Below, piece by piece: positions 19,830 through 31,132 of a stretch of 64,000 nt of DNA. Below the pieces are notes generated by a model. That model worked only from the letters and a program-made list of their open reading frames with translations, had not been told where the DNA came from and did not search any database. Origin of the DNA: Reticulitermes speratus (lineage: Eukaryota > Arthropoda > Insecta > Blattodea > Rhinotermitidae); the NCBI GenBank assembly GCA_021186555.1, contig JAJKFL010000002.1, positions 9,423,001 through 9,487,000 of the forward strand, given 5' to 3'. Position 1 is the first letter of the stretch. The number at the start of each line of letters is the position of its first letter. A program made the translations under genes and the position numbers.

Positions 19830-21100
19830 ACATACCAAGTTTAAATCCATTTATAGTAAAATGGTTTACGTGTATGAAATTCACAACCTGCGATGAACTC
19901 TGCAGTTAATAGCAGTTTTTATATGGATAAAATATGTGAATTTTCTGTTGTATTATGTATATATGTGTATGTCATATTGTAAAACATTAAAATGTAAAAT
20001 ATTAAAAATATGTAAAATGTAATTAGAGACAATATTATTCTAAGTCATGGTAGTGTATATTCAAACATCTACTGTAGTCCTCGATCCAGTGCGGACCATG
20101 TTCTTGTATGACGTATGGTGTGCAGATGGCAACCGAATACTGAGTTGGTATATTAAACGAAAATATTGATTCAAATGTACGGAGTAAATAATTTTAAAAA
20201 ACTGAAAGAAATTAGTTATGATGTGCAGCTCTTCACATAAAGTGAACCAAATGAGCTGTTGAGGAATAGGGTCTTTTCAGCTGATTATGTAGAGATCCTG
20301 GGATCCAGGCTCCAAGCAGGTACCTACCTTCTTTCGTACTAGAGCATAGTTTTATTGGTATAGAAATCGTGAGCAGGGATGTGTTCCACATGTTTCACAG
20401 TAATGCTCATTTATCTTTTTCAACGACATTGCTGGATTAATAACTACTTTAGGAGTTGCAGCTTGTGGAAGTTTTTTTTTTTTATTAATTCCTGCCAGTT
20501 TGTCACAGTCATAAATGTGCTTCTATTCCAATTGCTCATTTGGTGCCTTGAAAGAAATAAAAGTTCCACACTTCCTCATAATAGAGTTAAATATACTGAG
20601 TGTTACTGTGTACGTTGTGGAGACGAAAGTTACAAGTGTGCTGATCGGTCAGCTGTGCACATACAAAAAGTGTCGTGTATAAGAGGAAAGATTTCACTGG
20701 ATATGTAGGAAGTGGAAGGTGAAATTTCAACGTGATTGCTTGTTGCTGATGGTAATGGAAAGGAGAGACTTTCGGCGTGGAACATAAAAAAACATAATTT
20801 TGATTGCAGGTACTGTGTTGAATTTGAATGAGTATTCATTAGCTCATCAGTTCTGATTGTTGCCAATGCATTTGTTTTCTGACTGTTCTGGTAGATTACA
20901 AAGTGATTGTTCATTGGGACTTGGTAAATAAAATGTTGAGTTTTACTGATTCGTAAAAATTCCTTTCATGATATGGAATGACTGGCATTTTTTAGATCAT
21001 TGTACCGGAAGTGACTTACAGGGATGAAAAAAATAACTGTTGTCATATTCAGATCTGTAGACCATTGTTATTGGTGTGAGAATTTTATTTTTTCTTATAG

Positions 21101-21181
21101 CTGGCAGGAAATTACGTGAAAAATATCCGCCATGTGGACATTACATGCCAAGATATCCGTGTTGCCATGTGTGCAGACAAG
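21101..21181 (+). CDS. Sos: Sos exon 4: end of histone fold
   Basis: Twenty-seven codons in phase 0, [20 protein letters not shown] then VAMCADK. Fly has MAGDYVIKIAHCEITKEDIE and VVMNADR at the same place. Splice sites are TTCTTATAG and AAG|GTGAAT. Confidence 0.92.
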
Positions 21182-21565
21182 GTGAATATACCACATCCTA
21201 GTATTCTATCAAATTTTACTTTCCAGTTTTTAGATTGATTACTGCATCATCACTATAAGATATTTGCTAAGGCTGGTAGCTGATCTGAGCAGTTCATGCT
21301 GAAAAGTGTCACAAATAAAACTTTCTCTGGGGACATTGAATTTTATGCTTTTTGTGTTGCTACTATTTATTTAGTGGCAGCTGAAATAATAGTGTATGAA
21401 ATGTTAGTAAAATTAATAAAATTACATGTTTTTGATTTATCCCTGATGTGTTTTAGTAGGTTATCTGAACTGATTATGGTGAAATAGTATAATGGGATTT
21501 GAGTTTACTTAACTGTTGTGATGGATTTGTTTTATAAAATATTTGATGTTTTAATCATTAAATAG

Positions 21566-21793
21566 GTCCTCAAGGACATGTTTTATCAAGATGAGGATGC
21601 CAGAGGAGGTGGGGGTCTGTCAGGAAATGGTGTGATGGACAACTCTGACCATGTCACACCTCGAACCTCTCCCACCTACGACGAAGTTGTAAAGGACCTT
21701 ATCCATGATGAGAAACCATAGCTACGTGACTTGCACATGATCATCAAAGCTTTTAGGGAAGAAATTGCAAAACTGGTAGCAGGAGACTCAAAG
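21566..21793 (+). CDS. Sos: Sos exon 5: linker and DH start, with in-frame TAG
   Basis: Seventy-six codons in phase 0. It opens VLKDMFYQDEDARGGGGLSG, passes PTYDEVVKDLIHDEKP, meets TAG at 21719-21721, and continues LRDLHMIIKAFREEIAKLVA. SOS relatives have a QY (Gln-Tyr) pair where this copy reads CCATAG; two base changes (from CAATAC) would explain it. The DH helix after the stop is well conserved, so the change is recent, a consensus error, or the site of recoding. The same six bases occur in unit 2. Confidence 0.9.
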
Positions 21794-22223
21794 GTACTTC
21801 AATTGACAAAGACTGATGGAATTTTAATCTTGTGCCATGTCATTTAAATACACTTTATTCTGCTACCGGTATTCCACTTGCACTAGTAGATGGCAAAGTG
21901 TCAACTTATTTTCTGTTATGTAATGTGAGTGAATTAACAAAGCTTTCTGTGAGTTTTGTGCCATTACAAAGAAGAAATAATGAGCTTTGAATTGTACAAA
22001 GGTTAAACACATTCTCTGTTTACTTGTGCTGCTCAAGAAATCATTTAACGGTTTTCAAACTAAGTATTTATTTGGGTAGAGATGTCTGAAAATAAGTTCT
22101 GTGGGTCTGTAGGTTAAGTCTACCATTTGTTTTTCTCCTGAGCTGTATGTATGCAGAAATAAAAGAATAATGAACATACTTCTCTCATTTGTGGCACAGC
22201 AAATTTTGTGTGTGTATTCATAG
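21794..22223 (+). other. Sos intron 5
   Basis: A 430-base AT-rich intron; nothing recognisable. Frame 22055-22258 on the minus strand overlaps exon 6 and is a shadow. Confidence 0.7.
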
Positions 22224-22364
22224 GAACTGGATGCCATGTTCAGCAATATCATGGACATATATGAGCTGACGGTGACACTGCTTAGTTCATTGGAAGATAT
22301 GCTGGAGATGTGCGAGGAGAAACAGGTCCCAGCGATAGGCAGCTGCTTTGAAGAGTTAGCTGAG
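22224..22364 (+). CDS. Sos: Sos exon 6: DH domain
   Basis: Forty-seven codons in phase 0, ELDAMFSNIMDIYELTVTLL then SSLEDMLEMC and VPAIGSCFEELAE. The FSNIMDIYE core and GSCFEELAE match fly and human DH sequence closely. Splice sites TTCATAG and GAG|GTAAAA. Confidence 0.94.
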
Positions 22365-23378
22365 GTAAAACACTATCTCATAGCCAAGAATTTTGTGAGC
22401 TGCAAGTGACATTATTTGTTTATGTTGGCCCTCTGTTTTGTTAAATGGTGACAGTAACATTAAGATCTGCCGATAATCCTTGAAATAGCTGAAATGGTGG
22501 GGAGGGGGCCTGATTTAGATACAATTGTATTTATCTTTTCTGTGTATTTGTATATGACCTGGAGGTAATTGGGGGTCTTAATTTCAAATTAATGTTTACT
22601 GTTCTTTTTCATGCATAAGTAATTGTTGCACTGAATCACAGAACCTGGAAATGTTCAGCTAAGAAACTGAAGAGAAATGGGAGAGGGATACAGACGAGTA
22701 TAGAAGCAGCAATGTAATTAAATAAAGAGCAGTTGAGCCACTTTTGTGGGCATAGTTTGTATTGTATGATTGCTATTGGAGCAAAAGCGAATGAACAAAA
22801 AAAAAACTGGTAACTTCTGTGCAGAATATTTAATTGGTGCAAAGTTAATGACTTCTGCAAAAAAAGCACAAGTACTTTGTTGCTGAAATAGGTAGGAAAA
22901 GAACTTGAATGGCAGATCATGTCATTATACAAGGTACAGGTAAGGCAGTTTGCAAAATGGCTGTTTGGTCTAGGTGTTACTAACGTTTCCAATGGCAGGC
23001 TGAGCCATATTCTACGCACTACCATTTTGTACACTTCAAAATCTGCTACTGTATGTACCATCTGCAGTAACATTAAGAAACTCTGCATTTTGCCACACAG
23101 TGTATTTTTGTGACCCATGTAATTCTCACAATAAATACCAGTTATTTCCCTGTACATCATAAACTGACTGGTCTTTGTAATGGAAATGGGTTGCGTTTAC
23201 TGTGATGTAAGAAGTGAATGTTTGTATATAATTTTATGAACATCATTGTTCAAAGGGTTAATAATGTAGTGGTGGCATCTACTTTAAAAAATGTATTGTA
23301 GGATGCTGTGTTAATGGTTTATCTTGTATAAAATCTTCAGTGCAGGTAATAATTTCAGACACTTCAAATTTGTTGTAG
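22365..23378 (+). other. Sos intron 6
   Basis: A 1.0-kb intron. The longest minus-strand frame in the window (22636-23160) lies here but has no recognisable domain and is shortened by a one-base difference in unit 2, so it is treated as chance. Confidence 0.7.
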
Positions 23379-23588
23379 GCTTATGAATTTGACGTATATG
23401 ACCGTTATGCCAAGGACTTAACTCAGCAACAAATTCGAGATGCTCTCACACGATTGATCAGGCGACCTGAGGTGTCTGATGCCCTGCAGTCAGCAGGTCA
23501 TGGATTTTGGGAGGCTGTGAAATATTACTTGCCTAAATTGCTTCTTGGGCCTGTCTGGCATTGTTTCCTGTACTTTGAGTATATCAAG
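23379..23588 (+). CDS. Sos: Sos exon 7: DH domain
   Basis: Seventy codons in phase 0, [20 protein letters not shown], then [20 protein letters not shown] and [13 protein letters not shown]. The [11 protein letters not shown] helix is nearly invariant in SOS. Splice sites TTGTTGTAG and AAG|GTAAGT. Confidence 0.94.
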
Positions 23589-24035
23589 GTAAGTTAAACT
23601 GGATGATTGAATGTCCTGATTGATTGACCATTCTCTTTAGGTAGTAATTGTATAGGTACACTCCCGTTTACATGATAATGTTTGTGAAAAATGTTGTATA
23701 ACACAAAAATATGTAAGTTGGAGATACCTTCTCCATTGTCTTTTGTTAAAAATGGGGATTATAACCTGGTTGATGATTTCCAATGATATATTGTATTGAT
23801 ATATCTTTTTTGGTACTTTAAAAGTGACAGTAATTGATTCATGAATTGAATCAGAATGAAATGTGGAGTGTGGAATGTAGCGCTTACATGCATGGTGAAA
23901 TAAGGTGTAATTAGGGTGCTGAGGTTTGAGACATATTTGCATTGCTGTCTGTACATTTGATGTATTGCATTCTGCCCTTAGCAGCGTTTTCACAGCATAT
24001 TGTAGTAGAATTAATTTCATTTATGATACATGCAG

Positions 24036-24151
24036 ATCCTCCATCGGTTAAAGCCTGGTGATGAAGATGGTGAAAGTTTAGAGCAAGTAGAGGGCCTCCT
24101 TCGTCCGTTGCAGGTGAAGCTCAATAAAACTGTAGGCAACTTCCCTAAAAA
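24036..24151 (+). CDS. Sos: Sos exon 8: end of DH domain
   Basis: Thirty-eight codons plus two bases: ILHRLKPGDEDGESLEQVEG then LLRPLQVKLNKTVGNFPK. It ends AAAAA|GTAAGT, so the next lysine codon is split with exon 9. EQVEGLLRPL matches fly EQVQGLLHPL. Confidence 0.92.
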
Positions 24152-24251
24152 GTAAGTAGTTGTGAGAATAATAAAAATGTTTGGAAACTGAAGTGCATTG
24201 TTTTTTTCTTTTGTTGTGTCCTAATTAAATGTAACTGTCCTTTAATTTTAG

Positions 24252-24382
24252 AGAGGCTGGGGTTCGGATGCATGGTCGAGCAAGAAGGCAGATGGCCCTT
24301 GAGAAGGCAACTGAACTTCAGATATTAATAGATGGTTGGGAGGGTAAAGACATAGGCCAGTGCTGTAATGAATTTATTCGAG
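24252..24382 (+). CDS. Sos: Sos exon 9: DH-PH linker helix and PH start
   Basis: It continues [40 protein letters not shown] and [20 protein letters not shown] is the same as I recall for human SOS1 and marks the entry to the PH domain. Acceptor TTTTAG, donor CGAG|GTAAGT. Confidence 0.94.
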
Positions 24383-25627
24383 GTAAGTAAATGGAATATC
24401 AGTTCACCAGTTTGACAACATAGTACTATATTTGGTATTTATCAGAATACAGGATGACCACCTAGAAATAGGAGCTGAATAAAGAGAAGGGCCCTGAAAA
24501 AATGTATTCAAGTCATCCGAGACTCGGTCATTTTGGACATTTGTAACAGTAATGTATACTGAATGCAAATATGTAACATTTTGTGTGTCTTCCTTTGCTG
24601 GGCAACTAAGATTCAAATCCTGGCTAGAAAGGGATTTTCTCTGCAGTGCCAAGACTGATTTTGGAACTTATGGAATGGGTAGCAGGTAGGCCGATACACT
24701 ATCCTTATTATGAAGCTGACCACTCGCTTGACGTATATGAGATCTGGAATGTGTGGAGCTTTATTTCCATCCCCCACATGCATTAATGGCATGGTGCATA
24801 GGCATAGGAACAGGGTGCCTTCATCCTCATCAGATAATGTGCCTGGATTTTCCTAAAGAGAAAAGTGGTTGGTATTACAATTAAGTACTTTAATTCTAAC
24901 TCCATACAGTAATAAGTCTGCATAGGTTATGCAGCATGTAGGATCATGATTGCTGTTGTGTGTTGACATTACAGGTGACATGTAGGATGTTAAGGAGCCA
25001 GACCATCTGTACTAGGCAATACATGTCGTTGCTCAGCTTTGTGTTCAGTCAGTGGGTCTGTTAATGATGATATTTTTAATTAGAATCTGAATTTGCCCCA
25101 GAAATAATTTTTTATCCAATGTGCATATATATTCTGGATCATGTTGCTTACACATGTTGGGTCACTTGCAGTGCATTTTCATATGTTTGACTTGGAATCT
25201 TGTGTTGAATTTTAAAATGAGTCACCCATGTCTCCACTTAGTAATAATACAGTGAACCCCCTATTTTACATTTTTGTAGGGACCACCTAAAAATGGCGTA
25301 AAAACCACAGGAAATGCAAAATGCAGGAACATAAAATTGAGATTTTACAGTACATATTTACTGTCATAAAATATGCAATCTTCAAAAATCATGTCACATC
25401 ATGTTTTTTGTCACCAGTGGTAATTAAGTAACCTGTTCAAAAGTAAAATATATGCATATGGTCTGTAATGACAGAATGGCATGTAACCCTTGGGTTTTAA
25501 GATGGTATTCTAAGAGAAATCCTTCTCAGATCTTCTAACACAGAAAATTGTGCATTTAACTCTGAAAGCTATGTAGTGGAAATGTTGTTTAAATGGGTAT
25601 GCTATAGATTGATATGTGCTGTTGCAG
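24383..25627 (+). other. Sos intron 9
   Basis: A 1.2-kb intron. Around 24600-24650 a GATTCAAATCCTGGC stretch resembles a degenerate box B, and at 25250 CAGTGAACCCCCTATTTTAC resembles one end of a Tigger-type element without a matching partner; both are too weak to call. The CCCCC run there is one base shorter in unit 2. Confidence 0.6.
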
Positions 25628-25828
25628 AGGATGTACTGGGAAAGGTGGGCAGTGGGCGACGGCTCACAGAACGGCGTGTATTTCTTTTTGATGGACTCAT
25701 GATACTGTGCAAACCGAACAGCAAGAGAGCATCTGTTTCTGTTACGGGACCAATTGGTGGAGAGTATCATCTTAAAGAGAGATACTTTATTCGTAAAGTG
25801 GAAATTATCGACCGTGAAGATACAGAAG
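25628..25828 (+). CDS. Sos: Sos exon 10: PH domain
   Basis: It encodes [53 protein letters not shown] and [17 protein letters not shown] and the YxLKExYF(I/M)RKV strands match the SOS PH domain, which binds PIP2 and phosphatidic acid at the membrane. Acceptor TGTTGCAG, donor GAAG|GTGTGC. Confidence 0.94.
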
Positions 25829-26036
25829 GTGTGCATCTTTGTACTATATATAATGAAGTGGCAATCTGTGAAGTACCATATTTTATTTTATGAGATTTTG
25901 TTACAGTTTGAAGATATTTTTGATTCTGAGAAGTCACAAATAACACTGAATTGTTTAAAATTTGAACTGTATGTAAAAATGTTATAATGTGATGTATGTT
26001 TAGAACTGTACTTACGTGGTTGTGTTGCTTTTCTAG

Positions 26037-26154
26037 AACTGAAAAATGCGTTTGAGATTGCTCCACGTGATCAACCTAATGTTATACTTGTAGCAAAGTC
26101 TGCTGAAGACAAAAATAACTGGATGGCTGATCTCATCATGCTCAATACAAAGAG
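26037..26154 (+). CDS. Sos: Sos exon 11: C-terminal PH helix
   Basis: The split glutamate is followed by [20 protein letters not shown] and [18 protein letters not shown]. SAExKNNWMAxL is the canonical SOS PH helix. Acceptor TTTTCTAG; donor AGAG|GTGTGT leaves two bases of the next serine codon. Confidence 0.94.
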
Positions 26155-26767
26155 GTGTGTGTTTTGAGTTCTGTGAGTAGTATGGACATAACAGTTCAGA
26201 ACAGCATGGTGCAGGGTGTGGAAGGCCCCTGTATATTCTTTCAGTTTCACTTGCTCGTATTCTTCTAGCAATAAGATTTTCAGAAATTTTGACACAACTG
26301 TAATAATTATCATGATGTATGTGATGGCAGTAATGGGGATTGGGTCACTAAACACAGAAAATAGTACCTTGGTTTTTTCTCCTCTGCTGCATAATTTTAT
26401 AAAGTAGTATTGTATGCAATCACACACAAGCCTCAGAGGTAACTCTGTACTTTACTCGTCCCTGGGTTAAGGATTTGGAATAGAAGCCCTTTTCTCCAAG
26501 CTTCATCTAGTGGTAGCTTCTGATTTGACTTCAGTAGTAACTGAAACTTTTGTGTTCAAATCTAATGCCGGTTTTATGTTAAAGAGCCCATCTTGGGATC
26601 CTTTGTGGAGTCTCTTACTGTTTTAGTGTAATGCCAGATAACAGTTCAGAAAGAATTGTTAAATAAACTAAGAAACAAATGTTAGTATCCCAGCATTAGT
26701 ATCTTTTCTGTTACATGTCAGTATGAATTATTTCTTTCTACCCTTTTTTTTATATATTTATATATAG
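26155..26767 (+). other. Sos intron 11
   Basis: A 613-base intron with no recognisable coding sequence. GTTCAAATCTAATGCCGG near 26560 faintly resembles a box B of a SINE; not called. Confidence 0.6.
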
Positions 26768-26924
26768 TATGTTGGAACGCACTCTGGACAGTATCCTATT
26801 GGATGAAGAAAAGAAGCACCCCTTGCGCTTACCTTCGCCTTCAATATACAGATTCGCAGAGGCAGACTCAAAGTCCAATATTGTGTTGGAAGAGCGTGAA
26901 AATGCGGGAGTGCCACTAATAAAG
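26768..26924 (+). CDS. Sos: Sos exon 12: PH-REM linker and REM start
   Basis: It encodes [40 protein letters not shown] and [12 protein letters not shown] after the split serine. [14 protein letters not shown] and NIVLEERE(N/S)AGVP match fly SOS closely. Acceptor TATATATAG, donor AAG|GTGAGG. Confidence 0.95.
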
Positions 26925-27049
26925 GTGAGGTGCTGCAGATTTCTTTGTAAATTTTATCTCTTAACATATCAGCATACCATTTATAAAACTAAAAGGAAAT
27001 GTGTAGGCACTTGGTATGCGATACCAGTTGATTAGCTATAAATAATATA

Positions 27050-27997
27050 CCGTATATTCTCAAATCTAATCCGCACCCTTTTTACAGTTTTCATTCATTC
27101 ATTGTGTAGTCTGTCTTACGACAGGTCCGTAGCCTCTTCCAAAGCGAGTTCTCCACAGGGTGCGATCTAGTGCTTCCTCTTTCAATTTCCAGTATCTTTT
27201 CTTATCCTTAAGGTCATCCAGCAGCTGCTTACGTCTTCTCCCTCGTCGTCCCGTCATTTCTATCCTTCCTTCTAACTTTCCTTCAATCACGTGTTTCAGA
27301 AGGCAGTTTCTACGCAATTTTAGTTTACAGTTTTAGAGGGCTAAAAAATCAGATGCGGATTAGATTTGCGTGCGGATTAGATTCGCGGTCGAGAGCTGGA
27401 TTTTGGAAAAATGATTGAGCTGCTGTACGTGCCGTAAGAACAATACAATACAATAATCTATTATTTTATTATTTATTATTATAATTTATTGTTCATCAGA
27501 GTCGCCGTCATCACTCATAACTGAATCGTTATCCATGCTCTCCACCCAGTTTCCGCCACAGTCGAACGTTGCTTTCATCAACTCCAAAAATTGCAGCGGC
27601 TTTGCGGTTTCCATTCTCCTCTGCGCACCGAATAACTTCACGTTTGAACTTTGTCGTATATGAGAGTCGTTTAGATTTCAGGCGTCCCTCTTCCATAACT
27701 ACGGTACACGACAAATTGGAACAAGCACCTCCCACGTTTCAACAACTAAGGCGCGAGCTGGCTTCAGACGAGATTGCGCACGTCTGTTGAGAAAGGCCCC
27801 GCCTCTATCGGTATGACTCATCGGCCCCAGGCGTAGCGTCGGATTTTAACGCATTGGTAACATCCAATATTATTCAATCAGTCGCCCCGTGGGCAAGGGG
27901 TGGTTGAAGGAAAGGTGCGGATTAGAACTGCGAACTAACTTTTTTCGTTTAAGAAATTGCCAAAAACTGAGTGCGGATTAGATTTGAGAATATACGG
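27050..27997 (-). mobile_element. Internally deleted pogo/Tigger-like TIR element 2
   Basis: Same family as 13893-14815: termini CCGTATATTCTCAAATCTAA with TA duplications at 27048-27049 and 27998-27999. The minus strand keeps the helix-turn-helix part (27735 down to about 27555; KRLSYTTKFKREVIRCAEEN) and, in a shifted frame, a C-terminal piece WVESMDNDSVMSDDGDSDEQ. Its internal deletion is larger than and different from that of element 1, so the two inserted independently from distinct deletion derivatives. A LINE fragment (27092-27323) is nested near the left end; without it the element would be about 705 bases. Confidence 0.75.
27092..27323 (-). mobile_element. LINE 3' fragment nested in the TIR element
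   Basis: A 232-base insert flanked by an exact 11-base duplication TTTACAGTTTT (27081-27091 and 27324-27334). On the minus strand it encodes GRRGRRRKQLLDDLKDKKRY, WKLKEEALDRTLWRTRFGRG and YGPVVRQT, a tail I associate with insect non-LTR elements, and ends in an AATG microsatellite (plus-strand CATTCATTCATT), as expected for a target-primed 3' end. It is strongly 5'-truncated and must be younger than the host element. Confidence 0.8.
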
Positions 27998-29107
27998 TAT
28001 ATTGCCCTTCTGCTAAAACCTGTGTTCAGATAGTGTATATACTGGTATACTTCAATTTGACCACCTGTTGGGTTAATGTAAGAAGAAAGACAAATGAAAT
28101 TTATTTTTGTGCATCCACTTATTGAAGTCCTATAGTTTTAGAAAAATTCCAGTTATGTAAAGAAACCAAATACAGTTTTATAGAGGGAGTGTTTCTTGCT
28201 GAGTTGGCTGGGAGTATGTTCTAGAGGTCACTGGGAGCAAAAGTGTCATATGCACCATAGGTCAGTATGACACTATTATGTAAAGTGCTAGTTCTATGAT
28301 CTGCCACTACAGTAAATGTCTATTTCTCAGTCTGCTTTAAGTCTCAGTTGGATTTATTGTGTTTTATTGTTATTTGAAATGTATCTAACATTTACAGATG
28401 AGGACTGTACCACCTTTCATTTTGTATATGGCTTCTGCAGTGGAAATGGTAGGGAAGTGGGGGAAGTATATAGGTTGAGTGTGTTTGAGAACAGGGTGCT
28501 GTTGTGCATTACTAGGATGATCAGATCAAGGATAATGAGACAGGTGGGACTTGTAATATGTATGGGAGATATGAGATGTGTATGCAGAGTTGTAGTAGGT
28601 AAGCCTGTAGAGAAGAAATAACTTGAGAACTAGGCATAGATGGCAGTCTAATACTTAAATAGACATTAATGAAATAAGGTGTGAGGGAGTAGGTTGGATT
28701 CTTCATTGGGCTCACAATAGGGTCAAATGGCAGCTTGTGATGAATGTAGTAGTGATCCTTAAGGTTCTATAAAACACAGCATTTCTTGCCTAATGGAGTG
28801 TCTCTTAAGAAGGGCTATGCTCCTTGTTATTAATTTAGTGTCTGCTGTTGTCACTTCATTCATCAAGCTTTGAATGTTACATGTGAGATAACACATTATA
28901 CTCTGTAATTCTGATATTACAAGTGAATTATACGAATCAGCTTTTCTTTGTAATTGATGAGAATGTGAGACTGGCAGTGAGAATACTACATTGCATCATA
29001 AATGCAGTATGTACAGTTGCATATTCAGCTGCTTCCTAGCTGTAACAAATGTTATGCTAAGCATTTTGATCTCTAATGCCTGAAATATTTCTTGTATTTT
29101 ATAACAG

Positions 29108-29215
29108 GGTGCAACACTCTACAAGTTAGTGGAGAGGTTAACGTATCACATTTATTCTGATCCTATGTTTGTAAGAACATTCCTTACCACATACCGTAGC
29201 TTCTGCTCACCCCAG
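29108..29215 (+). CDS. Sos: Sos exon 13: REM domain
   Basis: Thirty-six codons in phase 0, [20 protein letters not shown] then [26 protein letters not shown] is a hallmark of the RasGEF N-terminal (REM) motif. Acceptor TTATAACAG, donor CAG|GTAAGC. Confidence 0.95.
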
Positions 29216-31132
29216 GTAAGCATGTGCATTACTCAGCATTCTTCACTTTGTGTTAAAGGCACTCAAGCCTCTTCTGACTGCACATATTCTCATTTTTTCT
29301 TTTCCATGATCTTGGTTTCCTATACCTGTCATTCTGCCCAAGTGATGTATCTAGTTTCCACAAATGATGGTCTGCCGGGTTTTTAGGCAGGTTGCAAGAA
29401 GTGCGTGTTGCCTTTATCGTCTCTGTCCATCCGTCTGTCCACATGTATCTGCGGCTTCCACTGGATGGATTTTTATAAAATTTGATATTGGTGACTTTTA
29501 TGAAAATCTGTCAAGAAACCCAAGATTTTGTTGAAATTGGACAAAAATATTGGGCACTTTACATGAATACGTAGGTATGTTTGTATTGTTAACAGCAATA
29601 TGAAATATTTTGTAGCTCAAGTGCAAAGGGAACCCATTGTTGCGCTTCCATGACTCAACACTTTATATTGTTGACAGCCACGTGTACATAAACAGCAGTA
29701 CAAAGGGAACGTATTGTTGCGTTTTCATGGCAGCAATGGTTACATGAGAGCGCCACAATTTTACATTATACATATATTGCCTGCCTTGTTACTGTGTAGT
29801 TTCATGGATTTGTTCTGATGTTTTTGAAGAATGTGCTGCCTCCATCTTCAGGGTGACTGAATTAGGTTCAGGTGGATGCTCCTCCAAAACATCAGAACAA
29901 ACCCATTATACTATACAGTGTAAGAACCCAGAAGACTGTCATTTGAGCAACATCTGCCATAAAAACCTGAAAAAATTGTATAACATTGTCTGTTGTGATT
30001 TACATTGTGCTGTACTGATTATAGTTTCAGTTCTTTTCTAATATCTCGTTCTTTGTAATTCAAGTCAAGTGCAGTGTTACTTAGTAACATGATTTATGAT
30101 GTTATATTTCTGGTGTGGGGACATACTAGTATTATTTTTTGAAGTATGATAGGATGAAGTCTGTTGGTATTGGCCACTATTTGTACACCTTGTATAACAG
30201 AAATCAAATGAAAATTTTCCAAGTCTGAAACCGAAGTGATGTGAGCATGCAGCTGGCATCATAATTTCCCTGTATTTGTTCATATGTGGCCTTTTTCTAC
30301 CTTCTGTTAATTGCATTTGTTTATGCCACAGATCTGTCAAGTGGAGACACCAGTATGTCTGTCTAATTTGAAGAAAAATGTGAATTAATGTAAATGATTT
30401 TCCAAAGCTATGTGACGGTTTCATGACAGGTCCATCATCTCTAGTTGAAAGTAATAATAAACATTCTATTTATTATTTGTAACATGAGACAGTGGACAGA
30501 GTTTATGAATTAAACCTGTCCAAATGTGAGACACCATTGTCAGAATCTTACAGAGTTGTAATATTAGGGTAGTGTGTTGTATTTGTTTTGTATTTCTTTA
30601 TTCTTATTACTCCTATATTAAATGTAGCTATACTGAGGCCATGGAAGATTCCCATGGGTGGTTGGGCTGGTGCTCATGGCTTGTACTCTCCGCCTACTGT
30701 TTATATTCCTCTCCACCCCCATCTGGCATGTATCATCCAGTCCTAAGCACTTGTCACTAGTGAAGATTGTCACATGGTTAACACTACCAGCATTCACATT
30801 CAAAATGACTGTAACTGGAAAGGAATGTAGGGATATGTGCTGGAAGGGGAACTGTACCAGTTTGAGGTAATTATGTAGGGGATCAGTCTGTGGGATTTCT
30901 TTGTGTGATCTCAACATTTTTCTGCAAGGAAGGTGTACAGTAAATTTTTACCAATTTCATTGTCACTTTTCTTTACCCTGAATTCTACTTAAGAAAATTT
31001 TGGTGTGTGCTCCATGCATGGGGGCAGATGGTACACCAGTAAATATGGTAATTTACAAAAGCCAGACAATGTACAGGCATTAATATTAAATTTATGATAA
31101 TTTGCTGAGGGAATTGGAATTATTGACTGTAG
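29216..31132 (+). other. Sos intron 13
   Basis: A 1.9-kb intron. About 29390-29990 is dispersed-repeat sequence: TCCATCCGTCTGTCCAC and CCACTGGATGGATTTTTATA, then CTGCCTCCATCTTCAGGG (about 29838) and CCCAGAAGACTGTCATTTG (about 29927), shared with 1275-1450. From 30000 to 31132 no gene is recognised. Confidence 0.6.

Larger units (their letters stand above)
18300..21100 (+). other. Sos intron 3
   Basis: A 2.8-kb intron with hammerhead-like motifs at 19309-19350 (plus) and 19790-19829 (minus). Frames such as 18515-18835 (minus) and 20379-20708 (plus) have no recognisable domain and are taken as chance in AT-rich sequence. Confidence 0.7.
26925..29107 (+). other. Sos intron 12
   Basis: A 2.2-kb intron holding pogo/Tigger-like element 2 (27050-27997). 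The rest, 28000-29107, shows no gene; frames 28316-28621 and 28521-28715 have no domain, and the first is broken by a one-base difference in unit 2. Confidence 0.75.

Noticed and set aside
22636-23160. Longest minus-strand open frame (174 codons)
   Set aside because: It lies in Sos intron 6, has no recognisable domain and is shortened by a one-base difference in unit 2; AT-rich chance frame.
25248-25275. TACAGTGAACCCCCTATTTT, resembling a Tigger-type end
   Set aside because: Only one end is visible; no inverted partner within the intron.
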